Shown in pieces: positions 8,708 to 17,170 of a stretch of DNA of 64,000 nucleotides. The notes under the pieces were generated by a model. The model was not told the DNA's origin, searched no databases, and saw only the letters and a program-made list of their open reading frames with translations. Location of the stretch: positions 1,178,001 through 1,242,000 of the forward strand of contig NZ_JBJDSB010000001.1 in NCBI RefSeq assembly GCF_044987625.1. The letters run 5' to 3'. A program made the translations under genes and the position numbers. The DNA comes from Desulfobaculum sp044987625 (lineage in GTDB: Bacteria > Desulfobacterota > Desulfovibrionia > Desulfovibrionales > Desulfovibrionaceae). How positions within the stretch are numbered: the first letter of the stretch is position 1; every line of letters starts with the position of its first letter.

Positions 8708-10033
8708 CTAGGAGAGGTTCTCGCGTTCCTTGTAGCGGATGACGAACTCCACGGCGTCGGGCACGGAGGTGACATCTCCGGCCACCTGCGCCTGCAGCAG
8801 CGCATCGCGGATGAGGCCGACGCTGGGGCCGGGCTGCATGCCGGTGAAGTCCATAATCTCGTTGCCATTGAGGAGGGGTTCCAGCATCTCCTCGGGCGTT
8901 TCGGTCCGCTCCATCATCTTCATGTTGTGATTGAACTCGGTGTAGTTGCCTTCTCTGGCCTTCACGGCGGCGCGCTCCATCTCGATGATGCGCTTGTGAT
9001 CGGGAAGAACCATAAAGCGGCGGATACCCTTGTCCGTCAGCATGAAGCTGAAGCGCTTGTGGTAGCGCACAAGGTTGCAGATGAGGTCGATGTCCTCGGT
9101 GTCGAAGCGCAGGCGGTTCAGAATCTTTCTGGTGACCTGTGCGCCGACGCGGTGGTGCTGAAAGAAGTGCCACTTTCCGGCGAAGTATTCACCGGTGTAG
9201 AGCTTGCCCACGTCGTGGAACATGCAGGCGAGGGTCCCCTTCCAGTCGTAGGCGTTTTCCTCGGGGTAGTACTTCATGACCTTGAGCACGTGATCGAACA
9301 CGCTTTCCTCTTCGTCCTGCACCATGTGCGAGACGCGGGAGAGCGCGGCAACCTCGGGGATGAGGCCATGCAGTAGCTGGCAGTCGAAGAGCAGACGCAC
9401 GAAGAGGTGCATGTTCTCGGCTTCCACCTTGCGCCACTCGTCCATGATGTCGGACACGGACACATAGTCCAGAATACGGCGCACGCCACGGATAATGGCC
9501 AGCCACGTGTTCTTTTCAATGGGCAGGTGGTAGTTGGCGGCAAACCGCAGGGCGCGCACGCCGCGCAGATAGTCGCGCTTGAGGGTGTCGTCGGCGAAAC
9601 CGCTCAGGCACACTTCGCCGCTTTCGAAGTCCTTGAAGCCCATGAACGAGTCTTCCTGCTCCTCCGGCAGGTAGGGGCAGGCAAGGCTGGCGGGAAGCTC
9701 GTTGGTCTGCTCCAGATGCTTGAGCAAACGGGGCGTCATCCGCGCCACGCAGTCTTCGGGATACGCGCCGTCCTTGGCCTCGATGGGGTAGAAACGGAAG
9801 AGGATGCCCTCTTCACGAAGCGCGGCAACGACTTTGGGCTCGTTGGTGTGCTCGATTTCCGGGAACAACTTGTCGAGGCCCCGGAAGTCGATATCCGTCA
9901 TGATGTCCAGTTCAATATCGGTGCTGTCCCGCATGATCTCACGCTGAAGGCGCGCATTGACGACGTAGGCGTCATAGCCGTTTCGCATGATGGTCTTGCA
10001 GATTCCAACTGCGTCCTTGTACGGGTCGCTCAT
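8708..10033 (-). CDS. HD-domain protein of the CCA-adding/poly(A) polymerase family, altered head motif
   Basis: 441 residues laid out like a bacterial tRNA nucleotidyltransferase. There is a class II nucleotidyltransferase-like head (about residues 1-140), an RNA-binding middle with RDYLRGVRALRFAA, and an HD phosphohydrolase domain with FHDVGK around residue 270. The head is unusual. Where the family has GGxxRD and DxD (as in DWDIAT), this protein has VNARLQREIM and DIELDIMT. It may have lost nucleotide transfer and act only as an HD hydrolase or RNA-binding protein, or use altered ligands. It lies upstream of rlmN and downstream of pyrC on the same strand. Confidence 0.7.
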   Translation of the reverse strand: MSDPYKDAVGICKTIMRNGYDAYVVNARLQREIMRDSTDIELDIMTDIDFRGLDKLFPEIEHTNEPKVVAALREEGILFRFYPIEAKDGAYPEDCVARMTPRLLKHLEQTNELPASLACPYLPEEQEDSFMGFKDFESGEVCLSGFADDTLKRDYLRGVRALRFAANYHLPIEKNTWLAIIRGVRRILDYVSVSDIMDEWRKVEAENMHLFVRLLFDCQLLHGLIPEVAALSRVSHMVQDEEESVFDHVLKVMKYYPEENAYDWKGTLACMFHDVGKLYTGEYFAGKWHFFQHHRVGAQVTRKILNRLRFDTEDIDLICNLVRYHKRFSFMLTDKGIRRFMVLPDHKRIIEMERAAVKAREGNYTEFNHNMKMMERTETPEEMLEPLLNGNEIMDFTGMQPGPSVGLIRDALLQAQVAGDVTSVPDAVEFVIRYKERENLS

Positions 10034-10115
10034 TTATCTCTCCGTTTAGCTAATGCACTCGGGCCGGTTCAAATCCGTGTGAAGGAAGGAACTATATGAA
10101 GCTCCTGCAGGAACG

Positions 10116-11390
10116 TCAAACGACACGGCGTCCTTCAACGTACAGAGCGGCGGTTCTGCCGAGCATTGTTTGCCCGGACAGGGGGGTATTCTTGCCTTTG
10201 GAGTGCATGGACCCCGGCGAAACCACCCAGAATTCCTCACGGTCGTACAGGACGAAGTCCGCGGGGTCGCCGGGGGCAAAGGTGTTGACGGGCAGGCCAA
10301 AGGCCTTGGCCGGGGCCGTGGTCCACGCGCGGATGAGATGGTCCATCTCAAGCACGCCCTTGTCCACGAGCTGCATGGTGGCGCTCAGCGCGGTGTCAAA
10401 GCCGGAGATGCCGTTGGGAGCCTGCGAGAACGGTTCTTCCTTTTCATGGGCGGCGTGGGGGGCGTGGTCGGTGGCGAGCATATCAATAACGCCGTCGCGC
10501 AGCGCCTGACGCATCACCTCCACATGCTCGGCGGGCCGCAGGGGCGGATTGACCTTGGCGGCGGTGTCGTAGCCTTCCACGGCCTCCTCGGTGAACATCA
10601 AATAATGCGGGCAGGTCTCGGCGGTGACGGGCACGCCGCGCTCCTTGGCCGCGCGGATCAGCTCCACGGACTCGCGGCAACTGACGTGAGCAATATGGAT
10701 GGGCAGATTCAGATACTCGGCCAGCAAAATATCACGCGCCACTTGCAGACTTTCGGCCACGGTGGGCTGGCCCTTGAGGCCGAGGCGCGCACTCATAACG
10801 CCCTCGTTGATGCCGGTGCCAAGGGCCATGTGCGGGTCTTCGCAGTGGTCAATGACGGTGAGGCCAAAGTCCGAGGCATACTCCACAGCGCGGCGGAACA
10901 GCTCGCTGTTCTCCACGGGCAGGCCATCGTTGGAGACGGCGCGGCACCCTGCGTCCCGCAGCTCGCCCATGGGCGCAAGCTCGCGGCCCTTCAGGCCCAT
11001 GGTCAGCGCCCCGATGGGGAACAGACGCGGGCCGCCCTGCGGAAACGCCGCGCGGGCCTTGTCCAGCATCTGCTCGGTGACGGCGGCGCAGTCGTTGACG
11101 GGGTCGGTATTGGCCATGCACATCACGGTGCCAAAACCGCCGTGAGCCGCCGCGGTCAGGCCGGTGGCGACGGTTTCCTTCCACTCAAAGCCCGGCTCGC
11201 GCAGATGGGTGTGCACGTCGATAAGGGCGGGCAAAAGCTGCATACCTTTGGCATCGACAATCTCTGCGTCCGCATACTCCTGCCCGCCAGCCGAAGGCCG
11301 AAGCTCCAGCACCGCGCCGCCGGAGAGAAGCAGATCGTGCGATTCGCCGCGCCATGTGGCGTTCTGAATAACTGTATCGGGTTTGGACAC
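10116..11390 (-). CDS. pyrC: Dihydroorotase
   Basis: 424 residues, type I-like. Interconverts carbamoyl-aspartate and dihydroorotate in pyrimidine synthesis. The zinc motif DVHTHLREPG has His60 and His62; ETCPHYL and ATDHAPH supply further ligands, and GFGTVMCMANT is typical. The start codon is GTG at 11390, 9 bp after the pyrB stop, with a G-rich site just before it. Translation and transcription are probably coupled to pyrB. Confidence 0.95.
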   Translation of the reverse strand: MSKPDTVIQNATWRGESHDLLLSGGAVLELRPSAGGQEYADAEIVDAKGMQLLPALIDVHTHLREPGFEWKETVATGLTAAAHGGFGTVMCMANTDPVNDCAAVTEQMLDKARAAFPQGGPRLFPIGALTMGLKGRELAPMGELRDAGCRAVSNDGLPVENSELFRRAVEYASDFGLTVIDHCEDPHMALGTGINEGVMSARLGLKGQPTVAESLQVARDILLAEYLNLPIHIAHVSCRESVELIRAAKERGVPVTAETCPHYLMFTEEAVEGYDTAAKVNPPLRPAEHVEVMRQALRDGVIDMLATDHAPHAAHEKEEPFSQAPNGISGFDTALSATMQLVDKGVLEMDHLIRAWTTAPAKAFGLPVNTFAPGDPADFVLYDREEFWVVSPGSMHSKGKNTPLSGQTMLGRTAALYVEGRRVV

Positions 11391-11399
11391 GCTGGCCCC

Positions 11400-12326
11400 C
11401 TAGTCTTTGCGGGTTATGAGGAGAAAGAGCACGGCCATGCGGATGGCAACGCCGGACGCCACCTGATCGAGGATGAGGCTGTCGGCCATGTCCGCAATCT
11501 CGGAAGACAGCTCCATGCCCCGGTTGATGGGGCCGGGATGCAGAATCTTGGCGTGGGGCTTCATCAGCTCCACATGCCGCATGCCAAGGCCGTAGGTGCG
11601 GGCGTATTCACGCAGGTCCGGCAGCAGGCCGTCCTGCTGGCGCTCCAGCTGCAGACGCAGGCACATCACGGCGTCCACGCCGGTCACGGCCTCGTCCAGA
11701 TTGGTGTAGACCTCGACGGGCCACGTTTCCATGCGCGGTGGCAGCAGCGTTCTGGGGCCGCACACGCGCACCTTGACGCCCAGCGTGGTGAGCAAGTGCA
11801 CATTGGAGCGCGCCACCCGGCTGTGGGTGATGTCGCCAAGGATGAGCAGGGTCTTGCCCTCGAACTCGCCATTCCATGCGCGGCGCAGGGTAAAGGCGTC
11901 CAAAAGCGCCTGTGTGGGGTGAGCGTGCCAGCCGTCACCGGCGTTGACCACCGCGCAGTTCAGGCGCTCGGCAATGAATTTTGCCGCGCCGCTGCGCGAG
12001 TCGCGCAGGACGATGGCATCGGGATTCATGGACTGGAGGGTGAGGACGGTATCCTTGAGGGTTTCGCCCTTGGTCAGGCTGCTGGAGCTTTTGGCAAGGG
12101 AGAACGTATCCGCCGAAAGGCGCTTTCCGGCCACGTCAAAGGACGTCTTGGTCCGTGTGGACGGTTCCGCAAAAAAAAGAACCACGCTCTTGCCTTTGAG
12201 CGTGGGGACTTTCTTAACGGAACGGGTATTGATCTCCATGAAGGATTCGGCGGCGTCAAATATTCGGTTCGCCTCGTCCACGGAGAGCATGTCGACATCG
12301 AGCAGGTCTTTATATGGCCACTTCAT
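11400..12326 (-). CDS. pyrB: Aspartate carbamoyltransferase, catalytic subunit
   Basis: 308 residues. Makes carbamoyl-aspartate, the committed step of pyrimidine synthesis. EPSTRTKTSF is the carbamoyl-phosphate loop (a Lys where many enzymes have Arg), and HPTQALLD and the LGDITHSRVARS region are intact. No pyrI regulatory subunit gene is adjacent, so a PyrB-PyrC association is possible. The leader carries a perfect hairpin just upstream of the GAGGGA ribosome site. Confidence 0.95.
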   Translation of the reverse strand: MKWPYKDLLDVDMLSVDEANRIFDAAESFMEINTRSVKKVPTLKGKSVVLFFAEPSTRTKTSFDVAGKRLSADTFSLAKSSSSLTKGETLKDTVLTLQSMNPDAIVLRDSRSGAAKFIAERLNCAVVNAGDGWHAHPTQALLDAFTLRRAWNGEFEGKTLLILGDITHSRVARSNVHLLTTLGVKVRVCGPRTLLPPRMETWPVEVYTNLDEAVTGVDAVMCLRLQLERQQDGLLPDLREYARTYGLGMRHVELMKPHAKILHPGPINRGMELSSEIADMADSLILDQVASGVAIRMAVLFLLITRKD

Positions 12327-12349
12327 CAGGTCCCTCGCATTATGGTGAG

Positions 12350-12370
12350 GACCGGGATGCCGTCCCGGTC
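12350..12370 (-). promoter_or_regulatory. Leader hairpin upstream of pyrB
   Basis: GACCGGGA and TCCCGGTC form a perfect 8-bp stem with a 5-base loop, ending 24 bases before the pyrB ATG. There is no U-tract, so it is not an intrinsic terminator. It may be a binding or stability element of the pyrimidine leader. Confidence 0.4.
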
Positions 12371-12579
12371 AGAAATCATCAGGTCATCCGTCCGGGAGTA
12401 TCCTCTACCTCGACTAGGCTCCGGTTTCAAGGAAAAGCCGCGCCAAAACCGCACGCGAATGCAGGTCGCAGGCAAACACGCCCAAAACGCTGGGCTTTTT
12501 CCGCGCGTCGCCCGGTGGCGGAGCGACGCGCATCCGTGGCCGCCTGCGGGACGGCGAAACGGCGCGCCGACCGGCAAAA

Positions 12580-12628
12580 TGTTCTCTATTTTATACGATA
12601 TTTAAGATTGTTAAGTGCAAAAGGAACA
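12580..12628. promoter_or_regulatory. Bipartite element TGTTC-N39-GAACA, site A
   Basis: TGTTC at 12580 and GAACA at 12624 are 44 bp apart, enclosing AT-rich DNA in an otherwise GC-rich gap. The right end reads GGAACACTTTGAACAT. Site B at 57513 is homologous over about 60 bp. On the minus strand the core holds TTAACA and TATAAAAT, a possible promoter toward pyrB. It lies between divergent pyrB and rlpA. Confidence 0.55.
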
Positions 12629-12707
12629 CTTTGAACATATGAAGTCCAAAGCGCGCGACGCCACCACTTGCCCGGCGGAAGACGTTGCGAACCCGGCAGG
12701 TCTTCGG

Positions 12708-12745
12708 GTATGAGGTCCACTGGATAGCCACACCTGACCTCATAC
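12708..12745 (+). promoter_or_regulatory. 10-bp perfect hairpin abutting the rlpA ribosome site
   Basis: GTATGAGGTC (12708-12717) and GACCTCATAC (12736-12745) pair perfectly across an 18-base loop. The GGAGC ribosome site begins at the very next base, so the fold could control access of ribosomes to the rlpA start. Confidence 0.5.
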
Positions 12746-12754
12746 GGAGCGCCC

Positions 12755-13543
12755 ATGTCCCTTCGCCGTCTTGTTCTGCCCTGCATCGCCGCTGCGATGT
12801 GCGCCCTTGTGCTCACCGCCTGCGGCAAGAGCCGCCTCCCCGACGCCTCTCCCCTGCCCCGTACCGAGCGGCAGAGCTCAGCCTCGCACGGGCACAAGGC
12901 CGGACCATCCCCCAAGGGCACGTTCCGTCCCTACATTGTGGCGGGCAAGCGCTATCACCCGCTGGCAAAAGCCGACGGCTTCCGTCAGGAGGGGCTGGCC
13001 TCGTGGTACGGCAAAAAATTTCACGGCAGGAAGACGTCCAACGGCGAGCGCTACAACATGTATGACATGACCTGCGCGCACAAGATTCTGCCCATGAACA
13101 CTGTGGTGCGGGTGACGAACAAAACCAACGGCAAAAGCGCGGTCTTCCGCGTCAACGACCGGGGACCGTTCGTCCAAAGCCGCATTGTGGACCTGTCCTA
13201 TACGGGAGCGAAGCGTCTTGGGGTGGTAAAGCCGGGCACGGCTCCGGTGGTTCTGGAAGCCATAGGCATGGCAGGAGACAGCACCATTTCCGTCTCACGC
13301 TCGGTGGCGACGGGGCGCTATTACATTCAGGTGGGGTCGTTCACGGTACGCAGCAACGCAGAGCGCCTGCGCGCGGCCCTCAAAGACAGGGGCTACACGC
13401 AAAGCCGCATCCAGCGCGCTGAGATAAGCGGCCAGACATACTGGCGCGTCCAGGCAGGCGTGTTTGCGGGCATGGACAAGGCGAAACTCGCCCATGCCCG
13501 CTTAAAAAGCCGGTATCCCGGGAGCTTTGTGCTTACGGATTAA
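12755..13543 (+). CDS. rlpA: RlpA-type septal lipoprotein with SPOR domain
   Basis: 262 residues. An N-terminal lipobox (LTAC at residues 20-23) marks an outer-membrane lipoprotein. The double-psi beta-barrel spans about residues 80-165 (GLASWYG, HGRKTSNGE, VRVNDRGPF), the fold of RlpA lytic transglycosylases that cut peptide-free glycan strands at septa. A SPOR domain (YYIQVGSF) occupies about residues 188-262 and should bind denuded septal peptidoglycan. The 3' end overlaps that of the convergent ihfA by 11 bp. Confidence 0.93.
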   Translation: MSLRRLVLPCIAAAMCALVLTACGKSRLPDASPLPRTERQSSASHGHKAGPSPKGTFRPYIVAGKRYHPLAKADGFRQEGLASWYGKKFHGRKTSNGERYNMYDMTCAHKILPMNTVVRVTNKTNGKSAVFRVNDRGPFVQSRIVDLSYTGAKRLGVVKPGTAPVVLEAIGMAGDSTISVSRSVATGRYYIQVGSFTVRSNAERLRAALKDRGYTQSRIQRAEISGQTYWRVQAGVFAGMDKAKLAHARLKSRYPGSFVLTD

Positions 13544-13820
13544 GCTCGGCGCGAAACTTCCGGGAAAGCCTGAACACCACGACCTTGCGCGGCGGCAGAA
13601 CAATGGTCTCGTCCGTCTGCGGATTACGGCCCTTGCGGGCCTTCTTGTCGTAGGCCTCGAACTTGCCAAATCCGCTGATAAGCAGCGAATGGTCACGTTT
13701 CACGGCCTGCTTCATGATCTCCAGCAGGGATTCGACGTGGCCTTTGACTTCCGCTCTGTTTCTGTCGACCTTCTCGTAAATGCTGTCGACGATGTCGGCT
13801 TTGGTCAGCGTCTTGCCCAT
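13533..13820 (-). CDS. ihfA: Integration host factor alpha / HU-family DNA-binding protein
   Basis: 95 residues. HU/IHF fold with TKADIVDSIYEKV at the N terminus, the conserved GFGKFEAYDKKARKGRNPQT turn, and a beta-arm ending in RKVVVFRLSRK. Length and arm sequence fit IHF-alpha better than HU, although these proteins are hard to separate by eye in this group. The ATG at 13820 has a strong GAGGAGG site; the upstream extension of the frame is not convincing. IHF would fit the sigma-54-type promoter of glnA. Confidence 0.85.
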   Translation of the reverse strand: MGKTLTKADIVDSIYEKVDRNRAEVKGHVESLLEIMKQAVKRDHSLLISGFGKFEAYDKKARKGRNPQTDETIVLPPRKVVVFRLSRKFRAELNP

Positions 13821-13924
13821 GTGGTCCTCCTCAGTTCCCCCGGTTTTTGATCGTTGTGTATGAATCATCCGGAACGGCCGGATAATCGCAACAGAGTACA
13901 ATAGTGGCGGGAGCAGCGTGGATG

Positions 13925-14089
13925 GTACCCGGCGTCGGGTACGGTGGCGCCTCTGTGGTCTGCCCGTTCCTCTTGGCGGCCGCCGGACGATTGCGTACGG
14001 GCCGAGAGTTCAAGAAGCCGGGGGGACAAGCAGAACCTTTGGCGTTTACCCCACTGCACCTTGGCGGTGCGTCCACGGGTTGCCGGTGC
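13925..14089 (+). ncRNA. Candidate structured RNA, family unknown
   Basis: The 438-bp gap between ihfA and the radical SAM gene has no credible reading frame but folds well. A hairpin GTACCCG/CGGGTAC (13925-13942) is followed by a closing stem GCGCC-CTGTGG (13947-13958) with CCACGG-GGTGC (14073-14089). Inside, TCTGC pairs with GCAGA and TCCTCTTGGC (13968) with GCCGGGGGGA (14017). A side hairpin GCACC/GGTGC lies at 14056-14070. I see no tmRNA, RNase P or SRP signature; a 6S-type RNA is conceivable. The strand is not certain. Confidence 0.35.
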
Positions 14090-14258
14090 TCACTGTACTG
14101 TCCATTTTCGATTTAAGCTCGAGTGCAGCATGAATTTCAGGCTGAAGCCCCGCTGGGCGGTGCCTCGTGAGAAGTCGTGGAGAATACGCGTCGAGCGTAA
14201 TACAATTTTTACATAACCTTTTTGATTATATCAAGTATTTTTGCTGGACAGCCCCTTT

Positions 14259-15314
14259 ATGTCACACAGAACAGCGCCACCCTTCAGTCATCCGGCTCCG
14301 CAGGCCTCCCGGACCAGAATTTGGCCGGTATTCCTGCCCTTTGCCGGATGTCCGTTCCGCTGCACCTACTGCGCGCAAAACACCCTGACGGGCCAGGCGC
14401 AGAGTCCACTACACACACTATACGACAATCTCGCGGCTGGACTCAACCGGGCATTGAAAAAAAAGACAAAATCTCTGGAACTGGCCTTCTTCGGTGGCAC
14501 GTTCACCGCCCTGCCGGAGCCATGGCCGGAGCGCTTTCTTGGCCTTGCGCGGGAGTTCCGAGACGCCGGGCTGATTACGCGCGTGCGCTGCTCCACCCGC
14601 CCGGACTGCATCACGAAGTCTATGCTCGCCCGCCTCAAGGCCCTTGGGCTGGACATGGTGGAGCTTGGCATCCAGAGCTTTGACGCCGCATCCCTTGCCG
14701 CCTCACAGCGCGGCTACACGCCGCAGGTGGCCCAAAACGCCTGCCGCATGGTCACGGACGCCGGGCTTGCCCTTGGCGTGCAGCTTATGCCCGGCCTGCC
14801 GGGCAACACGCCGGACGCCTTTGGGCGGGACATCGACGTGGCCTGCGCCCTGCGCCCGGAAGTGGCGCGGCTGTACCCCTGCGTTGTGCTGCGGGATACG
14901 CCCCTTGCCGCCACGTGGCGTGACGGCGGCTACTCGCCGTGGCCGCTGGAGACCACTGTCGCCGCCCTTGGCGCGGGTCTGCTGCGCCTGTGGGAGCACG
15001 GCGTGCACGTTATCCGCATCGGCCTTGCTCCCGAGCACGACCTCCACTCCGCCATCCTTGACGGCCCGTGGCACCCGGCCATGGGGCAACTGGTGCGCTC
15101 CGAGGCGCTCTTTCACGCCATAGCCGCCCGCGTGGCGGCCATGACGCCCCCGCCAAACCGCCTCACATGCCCCGAGCGCTTCCGCAGCGACCTTCTTGGA
15201 CACAAGGGGCGCATGACGGAGCGCTACGCCGCCATAGGCCTGCCGCGCGATGCCATCACCTTCCACGGGGGCGATACCTTCCGCCTTGAGTCCGCACCCT
15301 CCCCTTCCGCATAA
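14259..15314 (+). CDS. Radical SAM protein, Elp3/HemN-like
   Basis: 351 residues. The 4Fe-4S motif CPFRCTYC is at about residues 31-38. FFGGTFTAL, RCSTRPDCI and GIQSFD follow the pattern of the Elp3/MiaB/HemN superfamily (SAM-binding GGT and ELGIQS elements). There is no acetyltransferase domain, so it is not a full Elp3; stand-alone relatives are uncharacterised. The ATG at 14259 has no strong ribosome site; an upstream TTG at 14241 is the alternative. A terminator shared with the convergent operon follows the stop. Confidence 0.8.
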   Translation: MSHRTAPPFSHPAPQASRTRIWPVFLPFAGCPFRCTYCAQNTLTGQAQSPLHTLYDNLAAGLNRALKKKTKSLELAFFGGTFTALPEPWPERFLGLAREFRDAGLITRVRCSTRPDCITKSMLARLKALGLDMVELGIQSFDAASLAASQRGYTPQVAQNACRMVTDAGLALGVQLMPGLPGNTPDAFGRDIDVACALRPEVARLYPCVVLRDTPLAATWRDGGYSPWPLETTVAALGAGLLRLWEHGVHVIRIGLAPEHDLHSAILDGPWHPAMGQLVRSEALFHAIAARVAAMTPPPNRLTCPERFRSDLLGHKGRMTERYAAIGLPRDAITFHGGDTFRLESAPSPSA

Positions 15315-15315
15315 A

Positions 15316-15350
15316 AAAGCCCCCGTCCACTCTGGGTGAACGGGGGCTTT
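15316..15350. terminator. Bidirectional terminator
   Basis: AAAGCCCCCG / CGGGGGCTTT with A-runs and T-runs on both sides. It serves the plus-strand radical SAM gene and, on the minus strand, the long operon ending with the DapF-like gene. Confidence 0.85.
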
Positions 15351-15508
15351 CCACAATTCGTTGTCGTCCTCGTCTGGCGCACGCGGCGAGCCAATCAAAA
15401 AAACACGCGCGCCGCAGGAGCGGTGCTCTCGGACGAGGGGGCGTTCTCTGCACGCGAGAGAGCACTGTGCGCAAATGCGCCGCAGGCCGCTTTTCGTCAG
15501 CCTCTGCG

Positions 15509-16351
15509 CTACGCTCCGGTGGGCGCGTCCAGATAGGTGACGCCCTCGGCCACAATGCGCACAGGGCCATCAATCCACGCAAGGCTCGGCGCGCCCTGCC
15601 CATCCAGCAAAACCATGGCCGTGATGGTGCTGCCGCTGGGCTGACGCGCCCGGAGCTGTGAAGCGCCGCGCTCATGGGCCATAAGCATCGCCAGCGCGAC
15701 CGTGCCGGAGCCACACGCGGTTTCCACGTGCGTGGTGGCCGTCTCGCGCACCCAGACCACGGGGGTGATGGCGTACTCGTCGCCCACCGCCGAATACCAC
15801 ACGCAGCCCACCGCCGGGCCATCCAGTCCAAGGTCCTCACGGTAGGACGCGCACGCCGCCACCGGGTCCTCCGGAAAGGGATGCATCGCCGCGTCAAGGA
15901 GCACGTGGGAAATGCCATCCAGATGCACCACGGCGCAGCCGTCGTCGTGGCTGTGTAGGCAATCGCTCATGCCCTCAAGGGGCATCTCCACCGCCGCCGT
16001 GCCCATCGCCGTATCCACGCGCACCTCAAGGGGCGCGTCCACGCCGGAGACGCCAAGGGTGCCCGTGGCCTCGTCCGCGTGGGCGCTAAAAGCCGGATGG
16101 CCCTGCCGCACCAGCAGATAGGCCGCGCTGCGCGCGGCATTGCCGCAAAACTCGCCGCCCATCATCTCAAGGTGCGGCTCACTGCCGCAGGACAAATAGC
16201 CCACCTGCTCCGCTCCCAGATGGAGCGGGTCCATAAGGCGCGAAGCAAGCGCCGCGCGCTCTCGCGCGGTCATCTCCGGCGGGTCGAGGAGAAGAATGGT
16301 GGTGTTGCCACCGGGACTGACTTTGACGAAACGGTACGAAGATGCGGTCAT
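15509..16351 (-). CDS. DapF-family epimerase/racemase, divergent
   Basis: 280 residues with the diaminopimelate epimerase fold. Both catalytic cysteines are present: Cys69 in GEFCGNAAR and Cys213 in ETACGSG. Flanking motifs differ from true DapF: GGNTTILL replaces GLGNDF, EFCGNA replaces MCGNG, and the usual RGxGET is ETATTHVET. It could be this organism's DapF, making meso-DAP for peptidoglycan and lysine, or a racemase of the same fold (CntK histidine racemase is one). It is the last gene of the putative cell-wall operon, 18 bp after the TIM-barrel gene. Confidence 0.7.
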   Translation of the reverse strand: MTASSYRFVKVSPGGNTTILLLDPPEMTARERAALASRLMDPLHLGAEQVGYLSCGSEPHLEMMGGEFCGNAARSAAYLLVRQGHPAFSAHADEATGTLGVSGVDAPLEVRVDTAMGTAAVEMPLEGMSDCLHSHDDGCAVVHLDGISHVLLDAAMHPFPEDPVAACASYREDLGLDGPAVGCVWYSAVGDEYAITPVVWVRETATTHVETACGSGTVALAMLMAHERGASQLRARQPSGSTITAMVLLDGQGAPSLAWIDGPVRIVAEGVTYLDAPTGA

Positions 16352-16369
16352 GGCGGCGTGTGGCGGGGT

Positions 16370-17170
16370 TTACAAAAGCCGTGAGAACCAGCCGGGCTGC
16401 GCGGCAAGGCAGGCCAGCGCATCGGCAAGGGCGGCTTCCGTGTGGGGTTCAAAGGTCACGCTGGGGCGCAGGTCCTGCTGCTCCAGCGCGGCAAACAGCC
16501 GGTCAAAAGGAATCGTTCCGCGCCCGATGCCACTGTGCTGGTCGCCGGAGCCGTCGTTGTCGTGCAGATGCAAATGGCGGATATGCGGCCCCAGAACGTC
16601 CAGCCAGTGTTCAAGGTCATCCTGCGCCGCGCCGCCGCCAAAGCTATGCCAGTGCCCGACATCAAAGCACACGCCCACCTCGGGGTGGTCTATGGCGCGG
16701 ACAAGGGCGGCCAGGGTGTCCGGGGCGCTTTCAAAAACATTCTCAAGGCACAGGGGAGGATGCTCCGGCCATGCGGCGAGGGTCGTCCGCCACGTCTCCA
16801 CGGAGTGCTCCAGCCACGCCTCGTACAGCCCGTTGTAGAGCCGCGTGGAGTACATGGCATGCCCCACCATATGCCGGGGGGCATACTGGGCGGCAATCTC
16901 CAGCGCCTGCGCAAGACGCGTGCGCGTGGCCCCGGCAATGAGCGCGTCCGGACTGCCGGGATGCAAATCATGAAACGGCAGGTGCACGCCGCAGGTCAGC
17001 CCGGCATCGCGCAGGCGCGCGGCGGTCTGCCTGTGCCACGACATGGGCAGCGTCTCAATGGCGACCGCGTCAATGCCCAGCTCCGGATGCAAGCCTTTGT
17101 CCAAGAACAAAGCCAGATACCGCTCGTCCGCCGCCGCATAGGACAGCGGCAAATTCACGTAAAACGGCAT
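16370..17170 (-). CDS. Sugar phosphate isomerase/epimerase-like TIM-barrel protein
   Basis: 266 residues of the xylose isomerase-like/AP endonuclease family 2 barrel. Likely metal ligands can be seen in LCLENVFE, CFDVGHWH, HLHDNDG and TFEPH, so the active site looks intact. The substrate is unknown. The ATG overlaps the stop of the M99 peptidase gene (TAATG), so the two are co-translated. Placement inside a peptidoglycan operon suggests a sugar or amino-sugar substrate, but that is inference. Confidence 0.75.
   Translation of the reverse strand: MPFYVNLPLSYAAADERYLALFLDKGLHPELGIDAVAIETLPMSWHRQTAARLRDAGLTCGVHLPFHDLHPGSPDALIAGATRTRLAQALEIAAQYAPRHMVGHAMYSTRLYNGLYEAWLEHSVETWRTTLAAWPEHPPLCLENVFESAPDTLAALVRAIDHPEVGVCFDVGHWHSFGGGAAQDDLEHWLDVLGPHIRHLHLHDNDGSGDQHSGIGRGTIPFDRLFAALEQQDLRPSVTFEPHTEAALADALACLAAQPGWFSRLL

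Noticed and set aside
12326..12577. 83-codon minus-strand frame just upstream of pyrB
   Set aside because: Arg/Pro/Gly-rich, no ribosome site, covers the leader hairpin and part of site A. Looks like chance.
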